64,000 nucleotides of DNA from Glandiceps talaboti (taxonomy: Eukaryota > Hemichordata > Enteropneusta > Spengelidae). Shown here one piece after another: positions 1-9,527 of the stretch. Both the position numbers and the translations under genes were made by a program. A model generated the notes under the pieces. That model was not told the origin of the DNA. It did not search any database and was given only the letters and a program-made list of their open reading frames with translations. Each line of letters opens with the position of its first letter. Position 1 is the stretch's first letter. The stretch spans positions 248,001 to 312,000 of the forward strand of contig NC_135550.1 of the NCBI RefSeq assembly GCF_964340395.1, in the 5' to 3' direction.

Positions 1-1029
1 AATAGCTCTTTTATTGGCACAATAAATGTATTTTAGTGCCATGCATAACAATTTTTTTTCCCATTTTTCAATCTGACATTTTTAGAATTGTTTGTATTGG
101 GGTACAAAACAGATTTCATTATAAAAGACCTCCTCTCACCCCCACTCCACACTAAAAGAATTTAGTTTTTACCCTACATTGAACTATTGATCTCAATCGT
201 AAATCAATTTGGACTTATAATGGAGATGACTGTAGTTATCATACAGTAGATGTACAAAAATATATAGGAACTAGACTAACTATATACATGGACATTGAAT
301 ATCCAATATCGAGACAGGCTGGGTCAGGCACTTTCAGTCACAGTGTTTGCCACATATTATTTCAATGTGTCCTAAATTGGTTATGTTTGTACACAATTCA
401 ACATGTTCAGGTCATTGAAGGAACAGATTTTAGAGCCAGTAAATCTTAAGGTATTTCATTTCTTATGTGTTACATGTACAGCTACACAAGCAAGTTTTTC
501 TACCACAAGATGACACGATGCAACTCATGGCATGCAATAGCGAGAAGTCATTTCTAACAAATAACTGTTGCTTAAAGGTGGCCATGGTGCAGTGTTGTGA
601 TGCCATACCATATGTATTGGATGTATCAAGAGACAGAGTTCTTGTTACATTTGAATGTATATTTATAGCTATTTGTTTATGGTTTAATTTATGCACATAC
701 ATTTTTTGTTTAATAGCTCGCACAGCACCCGCAAGCGGTAGCATAGCGGCTCAATGACTAGTACGCATGCGTGTCCTATATACTATGTGATGTTTTTTTG
801 GTGGTTTCACCCAAGGATGCATTGCGGTACAATGACTACACATGCGCATTCTATGTATGAAGTGCAATTTCCATGCCGAGAGCGCTATCTATGATATCAT
901 CGTGAGGCAGCCGCTCACAAATGAGTCTACCCAGCTGTGTGAGCTTAGGGGCTGTGGCCTAGTTATGATATTAAATGTATGAACATTTAAGTACAGGAGT
1001 GTGGCTCATGATTTTGTTTAGTTGAAAAC
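1..1029. other. AT-rich non-coding stretch, no gene seen
   Basis: No reading frame here has recognisable domains. Two short overlapping frames on opposite strands near 463-757 look like chance. Around 745-870 there are two partly similar blocks, each containing an AATGACTA stretch followed by CATGCG (CGCATGCG near 763 and CATGCGCA near 842). These resemble NRF-1-type sites and might mark an old promoter, but no transcript can be tied to them. Confidence 0.5.
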
Positions 1030-1175
1030 AAGGTGACCCCCCCCCCCTACCCCTTTATTCACTCCGTAAAAATGATGACCCCCTTATGAGTCCCAAATTA
1101 AGGTGACCCCCCCCCATTGATTTGCCGCCACCCCCCCCCCCCCCCAGCCGTAAAAACTGATCGCTCCCTTAGAGG
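1030..1175. repeat. C-tract-rich fragment of an inverted-repeat element
   Basis: Three long C runs alternate with GTGACCCC units. The block ends in a sequence (about 1147-1172) closely matching the right terminus of the element at 6775-7748: a TAAAnACTGATnGCTCCC core. The interior of that element has the same style on the opposite strand (GGGGGAGGGTCA). I read this as a truncated relative of that element. Confidence 0.45.
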
Positions 1176-1229
1176 TAAGTAAATTAAATTGGTGCTAAAT
1201 GCATTGCTAAACGTCTGGAAAAGGTTTTG

Positions 1230-3321
1230 CCAAGCGTCATTAGCTAGGCTCAGTCAGCCTTCACAAGGGTCGCTCTATCGGGGATTGTGTTCGGGTTATT
1301 GAGGGAATCATGGAGTACACAAAATATCATAATCTTCAGGTATTCTTCTTGCCATTGACTTTGAAAAAGCCTTTGACAGCTTAGAATGTGACTTTTTGTT
1401 TGAGTCTCTTCATACCTTCAATTTTGGCCCCTCTGTTATTAAATGGGTTAAAACTTTCTATACCAAACCTTCTAGTTGTGTCCTAAATAGAGGTATCAGC
1501 ACAGGTCTGTTTAATATAAAAAGGTGTGTGACCCCCTCTCCCCTGCACTTTTTATTCTCAGTTTGGAAGCACTCCTTGTTGCTATTGAACAAAATCCTTT
1601 TATTCAAGGTATAAATATAATGGGAGAAACTGTAAAGAACTCTGCATTTGCAGATGACCTTACTTTTTTTTTGGCGGATGAAAATTCAACTTCATAAATT
1701 CTCCTTTCTTTGCTAAAAGAATGTCTGGTCGCATCTGGTCTCAGGGTTAATTACGGCAAAACAGAAGCAATGTGGTTGGGGAGGTGGAGGAACCGGTCTG
1801 ATCATCCTTTTGGCATTTCCTGGCCCAAACACCCCCTCAAAATTGTTGGAATTCACTTTTCTTATGATGCTAATGAGGCATACAAAGAAAATATTACAGC
1901 TCCTTTGAAGTCTATAATCTCTGTGACAAACTTGTGGAAAACAAGGGGACTTACATTGGTTGGCAAAATGCAAATTATTAAAACTCTGATTATTCCTAAA
2001 TTCCTTTATGTCTTCAATTTAATTAACATGAAAAGTAGTGGTTTGAAATAGATCAATAGTGTTATACATAGATTCTTATGGAATTGCCCAGACAGGGTCA
2101 GTAGGAATAAAGGAAGGTGGTTTCAGCATGATCGACATTTTCTCACAGTATAAAGCATATAGATTTGTATGGGTCAATCGCTACCTTTCAGATACAGTTA
2201 ATCATCCTTGGAAACTCTTTTTCTCTTACTTCACTAAAGATATTGGAGGACAGATAATTTTCAGATGTAATTATAATGTGAAGTATCTGCCAGTTTGACT
2301 TCCAGATTTCTATAGGAGCATGTTGTACTGTTGGCAAGAAATCAGCCCGTTTTCCTCCACAGCTGAGCAGATTATTTGAAATAATGTCAATATTCTCTTA
2401 AATAACAAACCAGTTTTTAACTCGTACCTGTATAGGAAGGGTATTGTCTATTTAGCTGACATATTTGGAGAGAATTCTAGATTTAAAAATCAAACTGATC
2501 TCAAGGAGCTTGGTTGTAACTTAAATCACTTTATGGTTTGGCTAGGTATCCTTGACGCTATCCCATCTCATTGGAAGGAGTGTAAACCTTTACTAGTTCG
2601 ACCAGAGTTACCAGTTGGTCTTTTCTTAAGAAATACATTTGTTTGGTTATCTAGCAGTAAAGTTAGAGATATTAGAAAGCACATTTCATCCAGGTACTTT
2701 ATACCTGCAAAGAGTATCCTGTATTTTTCACAAATGTTCTCCATTAAAGATGAAGAATGGTCAGAAATATTTTTTGTTACCCTTTAAAGTGTCTATGGAA
2801 TCCAAACTTTTCATAAGATTATACAAAAAGAATCCTCCTAGAACAAAGAATAGTCTTTGTACATTTTGTGAACAAACAGAAGACACTCTGTTACACCTTT
2901 TTGTTGAGTGTGATAGTGTCAGGTGTATCCGGAACAGCTTTACCATGTTGTGGGGCTCTTTTACTGGAGCCCCACAAAATTTATCAGCTAAACAAATTCT
3001 GTTAGGTGACACTGCCTTCTCATTACTCCTAAATCATTGTAAAGAAAACAATTTTGACTGCAAACTTAAGAAAACCATACCATCCTTAAACTTAGTTATT
3101 TTGAATATTAAAATGACAATGAAGACTGAAATGTATATTTCCAAAAGAAATGATAGATATGGAAAACTTATTGACAAATGGTCAGGCCTCACAGTGTAAA
3201 TCTTTTCCCCATCCCTGTCAAAGTACATATACTACTGTATTTCCTGCTTTTCAGTTTCTGTACTCATTTTATATAACTTGTAAAGTTTCAGAGAGCCCAT
3301 AAATAAAAAAAATAAAAAAAT
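1230..3321 (+). pseudogene. Decayed L1/Tx1-like LINE (reverse transcriptase part and 3' end)
   Basis: Pieces of a non-LTR retrotransposon ORF2 occur in several frames. Near 1345-1400 a segment reads AIDFEKAFDSLE, the RT block with the first catalytic Asp. Near 1640-1665 a frame reads SAFADDLTFF, the catalytic xADD block. The region between them has lost frame, so the usual RQGDPLSP block is scrambled. From about 1710 to 2050 and 2639 to 3199 the C-terminal part continues. It includes a CTFC...HLFVEC Cys/His motif (about 2860-2915) typical of the post-RT zinc-binding region. The last frame ends with a TAA at 3197, followed by a short 3' UTR and an A-rich tail (3300-3321). Several frameshifts and stops mean it is dead. 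The L1/Tx1 assignment rests on motif wording and is less certain than the LINE call. Confidence 0.8.
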
Positions 3322-3806
3322 AACAAGCGACCTATAGAATAGCTCCGCTGTTGTTTTTAATTTAATTTTTTAGTTTGGTAACATGTAGAAGTGGTTCAGT
3401 TCTTCAGCTCTTCACTATGCAGTTTTGTTTTAGTGATGTAATAAAGTGGTTAGTGGTTTCATATGATGTCTCACTATAAAACACATTTTACAAAGAAAGT
3501 TGGTAATGTGTTGTACTTTTATACCATAGTCACCATTTTATTAAAAAAATCTACTGTTATGAAAAATTACACAAAATCTCAGAAAAATAATGACTGGCAA
3601 ATGCACACAAGAAAAAGAAAAAAAGAGGATGTTGAGGTTGGCTATAAATAATTCAAGTGTCTTACAGCTTTAACCCTGGAAAATTTTAATGATGAATGAA
3701 ATAAACTAGGGATCTAAAATAATTTTGAGGCAATTCGAATTTCAATTTTCTAACAAATTTACCAAGTCAACAACATTCAACTTGTACTAGTTGTAGTAGA
3801 CATAAC
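3322..3806. repeat. Dispersed repeat A, copy 1
   Basis: This block begins AACAAGCGACC and contains TAGCTCCGCTG near its start. It recurs almost base for base at 37632-38117 and in part at 27655-27897, always in the same orientation. It shows no coding potential. It abuts the A-rich tail of the LINE at 3321, so either the LINE inserted next to it or the LINE and repeat were mobilised together. The CTCCGCTG motif is shared with the terminal hairpin of repeat B. Confidence 0.75.
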
Positions 3807-5082
3807 ATCCGCTGATATTTTAATTTAGGGAGTTTCTTGTGACCGGCACCTGTCAGCAGACTCGGCCAATTTTTTTTCATCATTCCATTGTATTTAAACC
3901 TTGTACTTGACATTTCGCAATATTCATAATTCTCAACAAATTACCTCAACATGCCTCACCTCGCTCATACTCAAAGCAGTCTCGGTATGATCACTGACGA
4001 GTCGTGCTTGCATACGGAGTAATCCGGGACTCGATTCTGACAATTGTCCCTACTATTTGTTTAGAGTCAAGTCAGCAATACAGACTTGTGCACCGCCTGT
4101 CGTATGTAAGCAGGGCTAACCACTGGCATGACCAGAGAGAACCTTTTCGGATTTACATGTAAAACAGGGAAAAATACGAAAAACATAATGCAAAGTCTGA
4201 AGCCAAATTAAAGTTGTAATTATTTTAATTATTTTTACCTGCCAAATATTTGCATTTTGGAAATGACAAGACACGTTCATGTCGTTTAACTTTACATGTA
4301 AACTGTCGGCCAATAAACAAAGTTTGGTCGATTCACAGTCGGCAGTGAGACTGCTCTTGCATAACTTCAACCGCATGCCAAGGCATGCCTTCCTTACGCG
4401 AGTTGTCTTCATTCTGGTTCACTGTCACTCCAAATTGCACGACAATATAGAATTAATCACAAGATACAGTTTATCTGAAAACATCAAACTTTTATAGTGG
4501 GTCTGAAGTGTGATTTTAGTGAGTACCAAGAACTCCCGTGTTGTTGCTGTGGAAAATCGCCTGGACGTCAAACGAGGTCATCTTCAGCTTCCGGGTCAAA
4601 TCAGTCATTTTCTACAGGAAATTCTTGAACGGTCGGGACCGTTACACAACAATCCTCTAAATTTACTTGCCATGGTTATTTAAAACACAAAAAAATCCAC
4701 CTTTTTGTGAAATTTGTAAACTTTCCGGTCCGTATTGAGGAAACTATGAGCATGGAGGGTTATACTTCCATGCTATGAGCAAAAAACTGGGTCGAAATTT
4801 CAGGGCCTCAAGTATGCGTTCCGAATTCGTCGGAAAATCGGTATTCCTAGATGTAATGCCAAAATTTATTTTGCTGGCACGAAAGAAGAGATATCAGTTG
4901 AGGTTTAGGCGTTTTCAGTATCTAAAATGGGGAACTCTAGTGAAAGTTACGGCGAGTTGAAAATACCAAAAAATAAGGCCTGTGAGCAGCCATTCAAAGT
5001 GTCGCTATCTGGAGCATATGAGGATTGTATGCAAATGTGGTTTGTTGCGGACTGACTGATTATGTAGATGGGGTGCAAAATT
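3807..5082. other. Non-coding stretch, nothing recognised
   Basis: Short frames near 4116-4497 and 4775-4960 have no recognisable motif. No tRNA-like or other structured RNA was recognised. Further exons of the LRAT gene, which is transcribed leftwards from 6426, should lie somewhere below 5989, but none could be identified here by eye. Confidence 0.4.
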
Positions 5083-5630
5083 TGGATTTGAAGTTTACAA
5101 CCCTGTTTCGAACAAACACTTGTCATTTAGGTGCACAATGCGTAGAATTATGACTATAGCACATATTACATTGCTTGTTTGACGTCAATAGTGTCTTATG
5201 AAAAGTGGCAGTTTACTTAAAGTCTCGTGGACTGATTTCCAATATGGCGTCGGCCATAATGCTCATTAACATATTCATTTTTTTCTTTAAATTACAAAAA
5301 AATCATCATAAAAAATAGAAAAGAAGATGTGCTGACTTGAAATTAACAAATCTGAGTAAGCTACCCCCTGCACATCAACACACCAGATATAAAAAAAAAT
5401 CATAAAAAATTGAAAATGGCACAGATCAACTTGGCATGAACAAATCTGAATAGCCTTCCCCCAGGGAACATGCACACCAAATATCGAAGAATTCTGACTG
5501 TCACTTTCGGAGAAGATGATGAAAATATAAAAAGGTGACGGACACCTATGATTCACTCTACTCTATACCTCTTATACCCACCTATACCTAAAGCTACGCT
5601 TTCAGCTTTCGCTGACAGCGGAGCTAAAAA
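5083..5630. repeat. Dispersed repeat B, copy 1, with terminal hairpin
   Basis: This block matches 40412-41012 over its whole length, apart from about 60 bp missing here. Both copies end in the same strong hairpin (5592-5625 here). Two 15-base arms with two mismatches surround a four-base loop that reads GAAA, a GNRA-type tetraloop, on the minus strand. No protein is encoded. Confidence 0.75.
5592..5625 (-). other. Hairpin with GAAA loop in repeat B
   Basis: On the minus strand the arms start AGCTCCGCTG and end AGCGTAGCT, with the loop GAAA at 5607-5610. The same structure is kept at 40973-41006 in copy 2. It may be a processing, priming or transposition signal of the repeat family. Confidence 0.55.
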
Positions 5631-5988
5631 AATGAGTAAAGAAATGGTACTTATATAATGGAAAGGAAATAGAAATGATGAAATGGTACAAGTGAAATAC
5701 TACTAGATTGAGGTAATGGGTGGTAGTAGGATGAAGACAAAAACAATAGTGCACAATGTTCTTTTTTGAAATTCAATTATTTAAAAAATAAAGAATATCC
5801 ACCAAAAATACAATGCCCCTCTTTTTTATTGCTCCCCATCAAGAAATCCTTCTTCAGATTGTATTTCTTAGTCGTAGGGGTGGGGGGCATACATTTTTTT
5901 TTACATTTTAGATTGGGGGCGTTTTTCCGCATTGGATTAGTGCAAAGCTATGATAACAAATTCCGGGTAAATATTTGTTAAAAAATAC

Positions 5989-6426
5989 CTGGTCACTCTC
6001 GGCTACTCCATAACGGCACCACGAAGCAAAATGCTCACAGTTATTCCATAGAACGTTGTATCCAACCTTGCCCAACTTTGACACAGCCCGTTCAGCGATG
6101 TCACGTTTTCTCGCGGGGGGTGTCTTCTTATCTTTTGAATTGTTGATTTTTGCTTTACAATCATACACAATGTCAAAGAAATCGTCACACTTGACTACAG
6201 CCTTGTTAAACTGCTTGCCCCAAACGGAAAACACAAGTTTAGGGTTTCCCAAATCGTCTCCGATGCCATCATTTTCACCGGTCAGGTGGATAACTTTACC
6301 GTCACCTATGTACACCCCCCAGTGTGAATAGAGGCCACGGGTGAATTCCAATAAGTCACCTGTTACACACCTATCCAACACCGTCAAATTGTGATCGTTG
6401 TATTCGATAGGAGGACTGGAACCCAT
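5989..6426 (-). CDS. LRAT-domain (PLAAT/HRASLS-like) protein, first coding exon
   Basis: The 146 codons of this exon carry a nearly complete LRAT domain (NlpC/P60 fold thiol acyltransferase/phospholipase). Residues 23-48 hold GDLLEF, then SHWGVYIGDG and VIHL. His35 and His47 have the 12-residue spacing of the two catalytic histidines in PLAAT proteins. Cys130 lies in NNCEHF, the nucleophile motif, followed by ASWCRYG. Family members are membrane-associated enzymes acting on phospholipids or retinol through an acyl-cysteine intermediate. The ATG at 6426 has G at -3 and G at +4, a good Kozak context. The frame stays open to 5908, but after Gln146 the sequence CAG|GTATTT is a clear 5' splice site. 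The real protein therefore probably continues in an unseen downstream exon, often a C-terminal membrane anchor in this family. All three catalytic positions are intact. The exact subfamily is uncertain. Confidence 0.88.
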
Positions 6427-6432
6427 GACAAC

Positions 6433-6769
6433 GAAAGTGAAAGTTTACTCTCAGACCACTGCGTCTCCTTGAGCCCAACGCTGCACGTACACTGTGCGTC
6501 CTGAATATTCTTGCCTGTAGCGACGATCGTTGTTGTCGTACCTTCTAAATTACAAGCCAAGAGCAAAAGAAGAAGGGTCCTATGAGTACATAGAGAGGTA
6601 CAATGTCCAAAATCAGAACGTGTAGTGGGGAAGTCCCGTTCATTCTCCGTTTTCCTCTATAATAAGGCGTTAACTACGCATGCACTACGGAATTTCCCTG
6701 ACGCAGTTCCCTGACGCATGTGACGTAACTTACTATATTTAGCATCTCAATTTCCCCACGGAATTTCCC
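6433..6769 (-). promoter_or_regulatory. Candidate inducible promoter of the LRAT-domain gene
   Basis: Upstream of the ATG there are two perfect matches to the NF-kB consensus GGGRNNYYCC (GGGAAATTCC on the minus strand, at 6689-6698 and 6760-6769). There is also a CRE/ATF-like TGACGTAA at 6721-6728 and an IRF/ISRE-type GAAAGTGAAA at 6433-6442 (plus-strand reading). A TTCCCTGACGCA unit is directly repeated near 6694-6716. The IRF-like site is only seven bases from the ATG, so it would lie in the 5' UTR or very near the start site. These are sequence matches only; factor binding is inference. Confidence 0.4.
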
Positions 6770-7069
6770 GTTCTTAGGGAGCCTTCAGTATTTACAAGGG
6801 GGTGTGGCGGAGGAATCGGGTAGGAGAGTGGGTGGGTCACATTTTACAAACCTGTTCTTGGGGGAGGGTCATATTTTGCATTACACTGTTTGGGGAGGGG
6901 GGGGGGTCACATTTTACAATCCGTAGTTTTGTGACCAAATTGAAGATTCAATTATTGTAAATTGTTTTGTTTTTCTGTGTGTTTTGAGATGTAAAAGTGA
7001 GATTAGCACTCAACATTTATTTTTACAAGTACTTTACATGCCAAAATATAAAATAAAAATATATGTATT

Positions 7070-7293
7070 GTGAGAAAATTGTTTTATAAAAATATTTTGT
7101 TGAGTGTACCATCCCACCTTATCACTCACACTGTCCGTAAATATGATGGTGATGATGGTGATTGTGATATCGATGATGATGATTTAGTTTTGAATGTCAT
7201 AGAGACCACGGACAGTGATACATGTACTGACTCAAGTAGTACCAGTGAGTCAGATTAGAGTGACACTGATAATGGCAATACTGAAGGTGAAGG

Positions 7294-7357
<64 letters not shown>

Positions 7358-7442
7358 AATGATGATGATGATATCAGGGAACTTTTACAAGTGACCAGAT
7401 CAGGCAGAGTATGCACAACATGGAAAGCACGTTTTAGATACT
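7070..7442 (+). pseudogene. Broken C-terminus of a transposon-like protein (acidic tract + TRSGR motif)
   Basis: A frame from 7070 reads into Asp/Ser/Thr-rich sequence and hits an in-frame TAG at 7256. It then continues through a long poly-Asp run encoded by GAT repeats and ends with TRSGRVCTTWKARFRY and a stop at 7442. The same ending (TRSGRRATTWKS), again preceded by an acidic DDDDDDTDN run, is found on the minus strand at 8400-8600. The motif is therefore part of a repeated family. I do not recognise the family by name. Confidence 0.5.
7295..7360. repeat. (GAT)n microsatellite
   Basis: About twenty GAT/GATGAT units encode the poly-Asp run of the broken frame above. Slippage here probably changes the tract length. 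Confidence 0.9.
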
Positions 7443-7855
7443 AACGAGATTGTGTATGATTATACGAGAAATGTAACTAGCCAGTCTTTTACTGTTTCTC
7501 ACTTTATATGTACAAATATTGCTTTCTAATACAGAGTCAAAATCATTTATGTATACAACATATAATGGGAATATTGATTAACGTTCAGTATATGCAATTG
7601 TCATGGGGATGGTCATGTTTTACAAAATGGGGCAAAGGGGAGGGTCACTTTTTACAAATGGAGAATGGGGGAGGGTCATGTTTTATTTAACAGACCACGT
7701 GTGATTTCCTCCGGCCCTCACCCATTGTAAATACTGATTGCTCCCTAACACCATGAAAGTGTAACGCAAATGGGTTATATTCCGAACTCCGTAACTAAGA
7801 TTACGGTCCAAAGAGAAAAATACCGTTCATATCGAGGCCCTCCATAGACTATCGA

Positions 7856-8091
7856 CAGTTGTTCGTGCCTTTTTTGCTATGTTTTATCGAAAACAAAGTC
7901 GTCGCCACGTGCTCCGTAGCTCTGAATACTAACGCGTATATAACGTACTGATACACTGATAGGAACTGTGAGTGCAGTCATGGATGTATGGTGCAGTACA
8001 GTACGCGGTTATAGTATTGTTCCGGATAGGAACGAGGCGACGAATTTAGTTTTTATAGATAAAATGTAGCAAAAAGGCACGAACAACACTG
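7856..8091. mobile_element. 236-bp MITE with ~50-bp inverted ends
   Basis: The left end starts CAGTTGTTCGTGCC and continues through TTTTATC to TCGTCGCC. The right end, read on the other strand, starts CAGTGTTGTTCGTGCC and follows the same course to TCGTCGCC. The two arms pair over roughly 50 bases with a few mismatches. There is no coding capacity. CAG...CTG ends are compatible with a hAT-type non-autonomous element, but no clear 8-bp target duplication was found. Confidence 0.65.
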
Positions 8092-8399
8092 AAAAAAAAC
8101 TCTTAATAAAATGCATTGCCATGTATCCCCTTCTTGTTTGATGTAAATTAGTTCAATATAATGTCAAAAGTAAATAAATGTATGACTCAAAAATGCCAGC
8201 CACATTTCATCTAACAATAGGAATCAAGTGATATATATTAGTGGTAATGATAATTAAGATGGCCCTATTATCATAGTAATTGTATATCTTAATGAACCTG
8301 GTAATACATTTACCTTGTAAGAGCCTGATTATTGGACTGGTTTTGACGTTAGATTACAAAGGTGAATGCAGGATTTTAAGCAAAGTCTCAGAATGTGTT

Positions 8400-8670
8400 T
8401 TTTTAAATTTTTGATTTCCAAGTGGTAGCTCTCCTTCCAGATCTTGTGTATATAAACATGGCATTGTCGGTGTCATCATCATCATCATCAGACCCAATTT
8501 CTCCTTCAACTTCATCAGAGTTGGAACTAGCTGTATCATCATTCTCACTGTCACTGTCATCAGATGACAAATCACTCACTTTCTTTAGATTGATAATAGT
8601 GGCATCTTACAGCCTCAACTTTGTCTGTTTTGTGCATTCCTGCCACAGCTGGAATTTCATAGTTGGAAAG
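8400..8670 (-). pseudogene. C-terminal part of a transposon-like ORF interrupted by the LTR element
   Basis: On the minus strand the frame carried over from 14871 continues with LSNYEIPAVAGMHKTDKVEA until a TGA near 8573. One frameshift later, KKVSDLSSDDSDS leads to a poly-Asp segment and the ending TRSGRRATTWKS followed by a stop near 8406. The acidic run and ending match the frame at 7070-7442. The order (SAP-like LKVxxLDxxxYL...DKVEAV segment, acidic linker, TRSGR end) suggests a multi-copy transposon protein. It carries frameshifts and is cut in two by the LTR retrotransposon. Confidence 0.5.
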
Positions 8671-8675
8671 GTACT
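8671..8675. repeat. Target-site duplication, left (GTACT)
   Basis: GTACT directly precedes the 5' LTR and is repeated directly after the 3' LTR at 14866-14870. Five bases is the usual duplication length for Ty3/gypsy integrases. Confidence 0.95.
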
Positions 8676-9389
8676 TGTCACAAGGTGAATTTTGTAAAGT
8701 ATACTAGACTGACCCTTAGTCGGTCAATATCCCGTTTATGTAGATTTAATAGGATGGTTGGTGGCTATTAGCATATTAGAGTACAGGTGGTTGGTGGTAG
8801 ATAGGGCACTATACAAAGGTCTGAGAACCCGTCCTCGTGAAACGGATCACTTCTGCTTCGACGGCTGACGACCGAACATCATCATGGTTGGAGCCTTGCT
8901 GGTTGTTGTTGCTGTATGGACCCTGAAATTGTACACTAACTGTGCACCGTAGAACTTCTTGGAATCCTGCTACGGGCTGGCATGCTGAAACGCTAACGGC
9001 AACCCAAACAACAGTGTGTGACTGCTTCGGATTCGCTCGACGAAAGTAATTCGATAGCACCGAACTTGTAAGTAATTCACGCGAACAACGCGGACGTGTA
9101 CGTGTCGGGAGACAACCTGAACTCTTAGTTGTGACTGTAATTAAGTTGCCACCACCAACCTTTAACTTAACCTTTAACTCATGTTACATGCAATGTACTA
9201 GAACTTATTTAATTCTTTAGTCTTACTGAGTGTTGTACATTATTTTTTTGACTTGCGTTAACATAACAAAGTACTTTAAGTGAAACCTGTGACCCCGTGT
9301 GTATGCGTGCATTCTTTTCCTTAGAAACGGTTGGTTCCCCACCCTCTAGACTGCAATTCCGCCACAAAACCCACTCGGTTATCTTGACA
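8676..9389 (+). repeat. 5' LTR (714 bp)
   Basis: TGTCA...TGACA ends. No difference from the 3' LTR was found on reading both. Short minus-strand frames inside both LTRs are identical because the LTRs are, and they are not genes. Confidence 0.95.
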
Positions 9390-9391
9390 TT

Positions 9392-9409
9392 TGGTGTCAG
9401 AAGTGGGAT
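9392..9409 (+). promoter_or_regulatory. Primer-binding site, tRNA-Leu type
   Basis: Two bases after the 5' LTR comes TGGTGTCAGAAGTGGGAT. This is complementary to the 3' end of a tRNA-Leu acceptor and T arm (ATCCCACTTCTGACA plus CCA). Minus-strand DNA synthesis would be primed here. Confidence 0.8.
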
Positions 9410-9527
9410 ACTTACTCAAAAGTAGTATCGTTACTTCATTCTAAATTTAGGGAACTGTTGTTTGGTCACATTGTGTGGAAACAAAAGGGAAAGGAACGCA
9501 ACGCATGCTGTCCGTTAAATAGTCAGT

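Larger units (their letters stand above)
6775..7748. mobile_element. DNA element with ~40-bp inverted ends
   Basis: The left end reads TTAGGGAGC, then TCAGTATTTACAA and a G-rich GGnGGAGGAAT. The right end is the reverse complement with few mismatches. TA occurs next to both GGGAGC/GCTCCC ends, so a TA or TWA target duplication is possible. The interior includes G-rich GGGGGAGGGTCA units at both ends and a broken reading frame (7070-7442). It is about 0.97 kb and looks like an internally deleted transposon carrying the C-terminal end of a transposon protein. Confidence 0.6.

Noticed and set aside
463-757. Two overlapping ~95-aa ORFs on opposite strands
   Set aside because: No motif, no supporting signals, and mutually antisense; treated as chance.
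3985-4045. ACTGACGAGTC text as a possible hammerhead ribozyme or tRNA
   Set aside because: No GAAA box or matching stem II for a hammerhead, and no T-loop or acceptor pairing for a tRNA.
5908-5988. Extension of the LRAT-domain protein to the stop at 5908
   Set aside because: A strong CAG|GTATTT donor follows Gln146. The sequence beyond it has no family resemblance and looks intronic.
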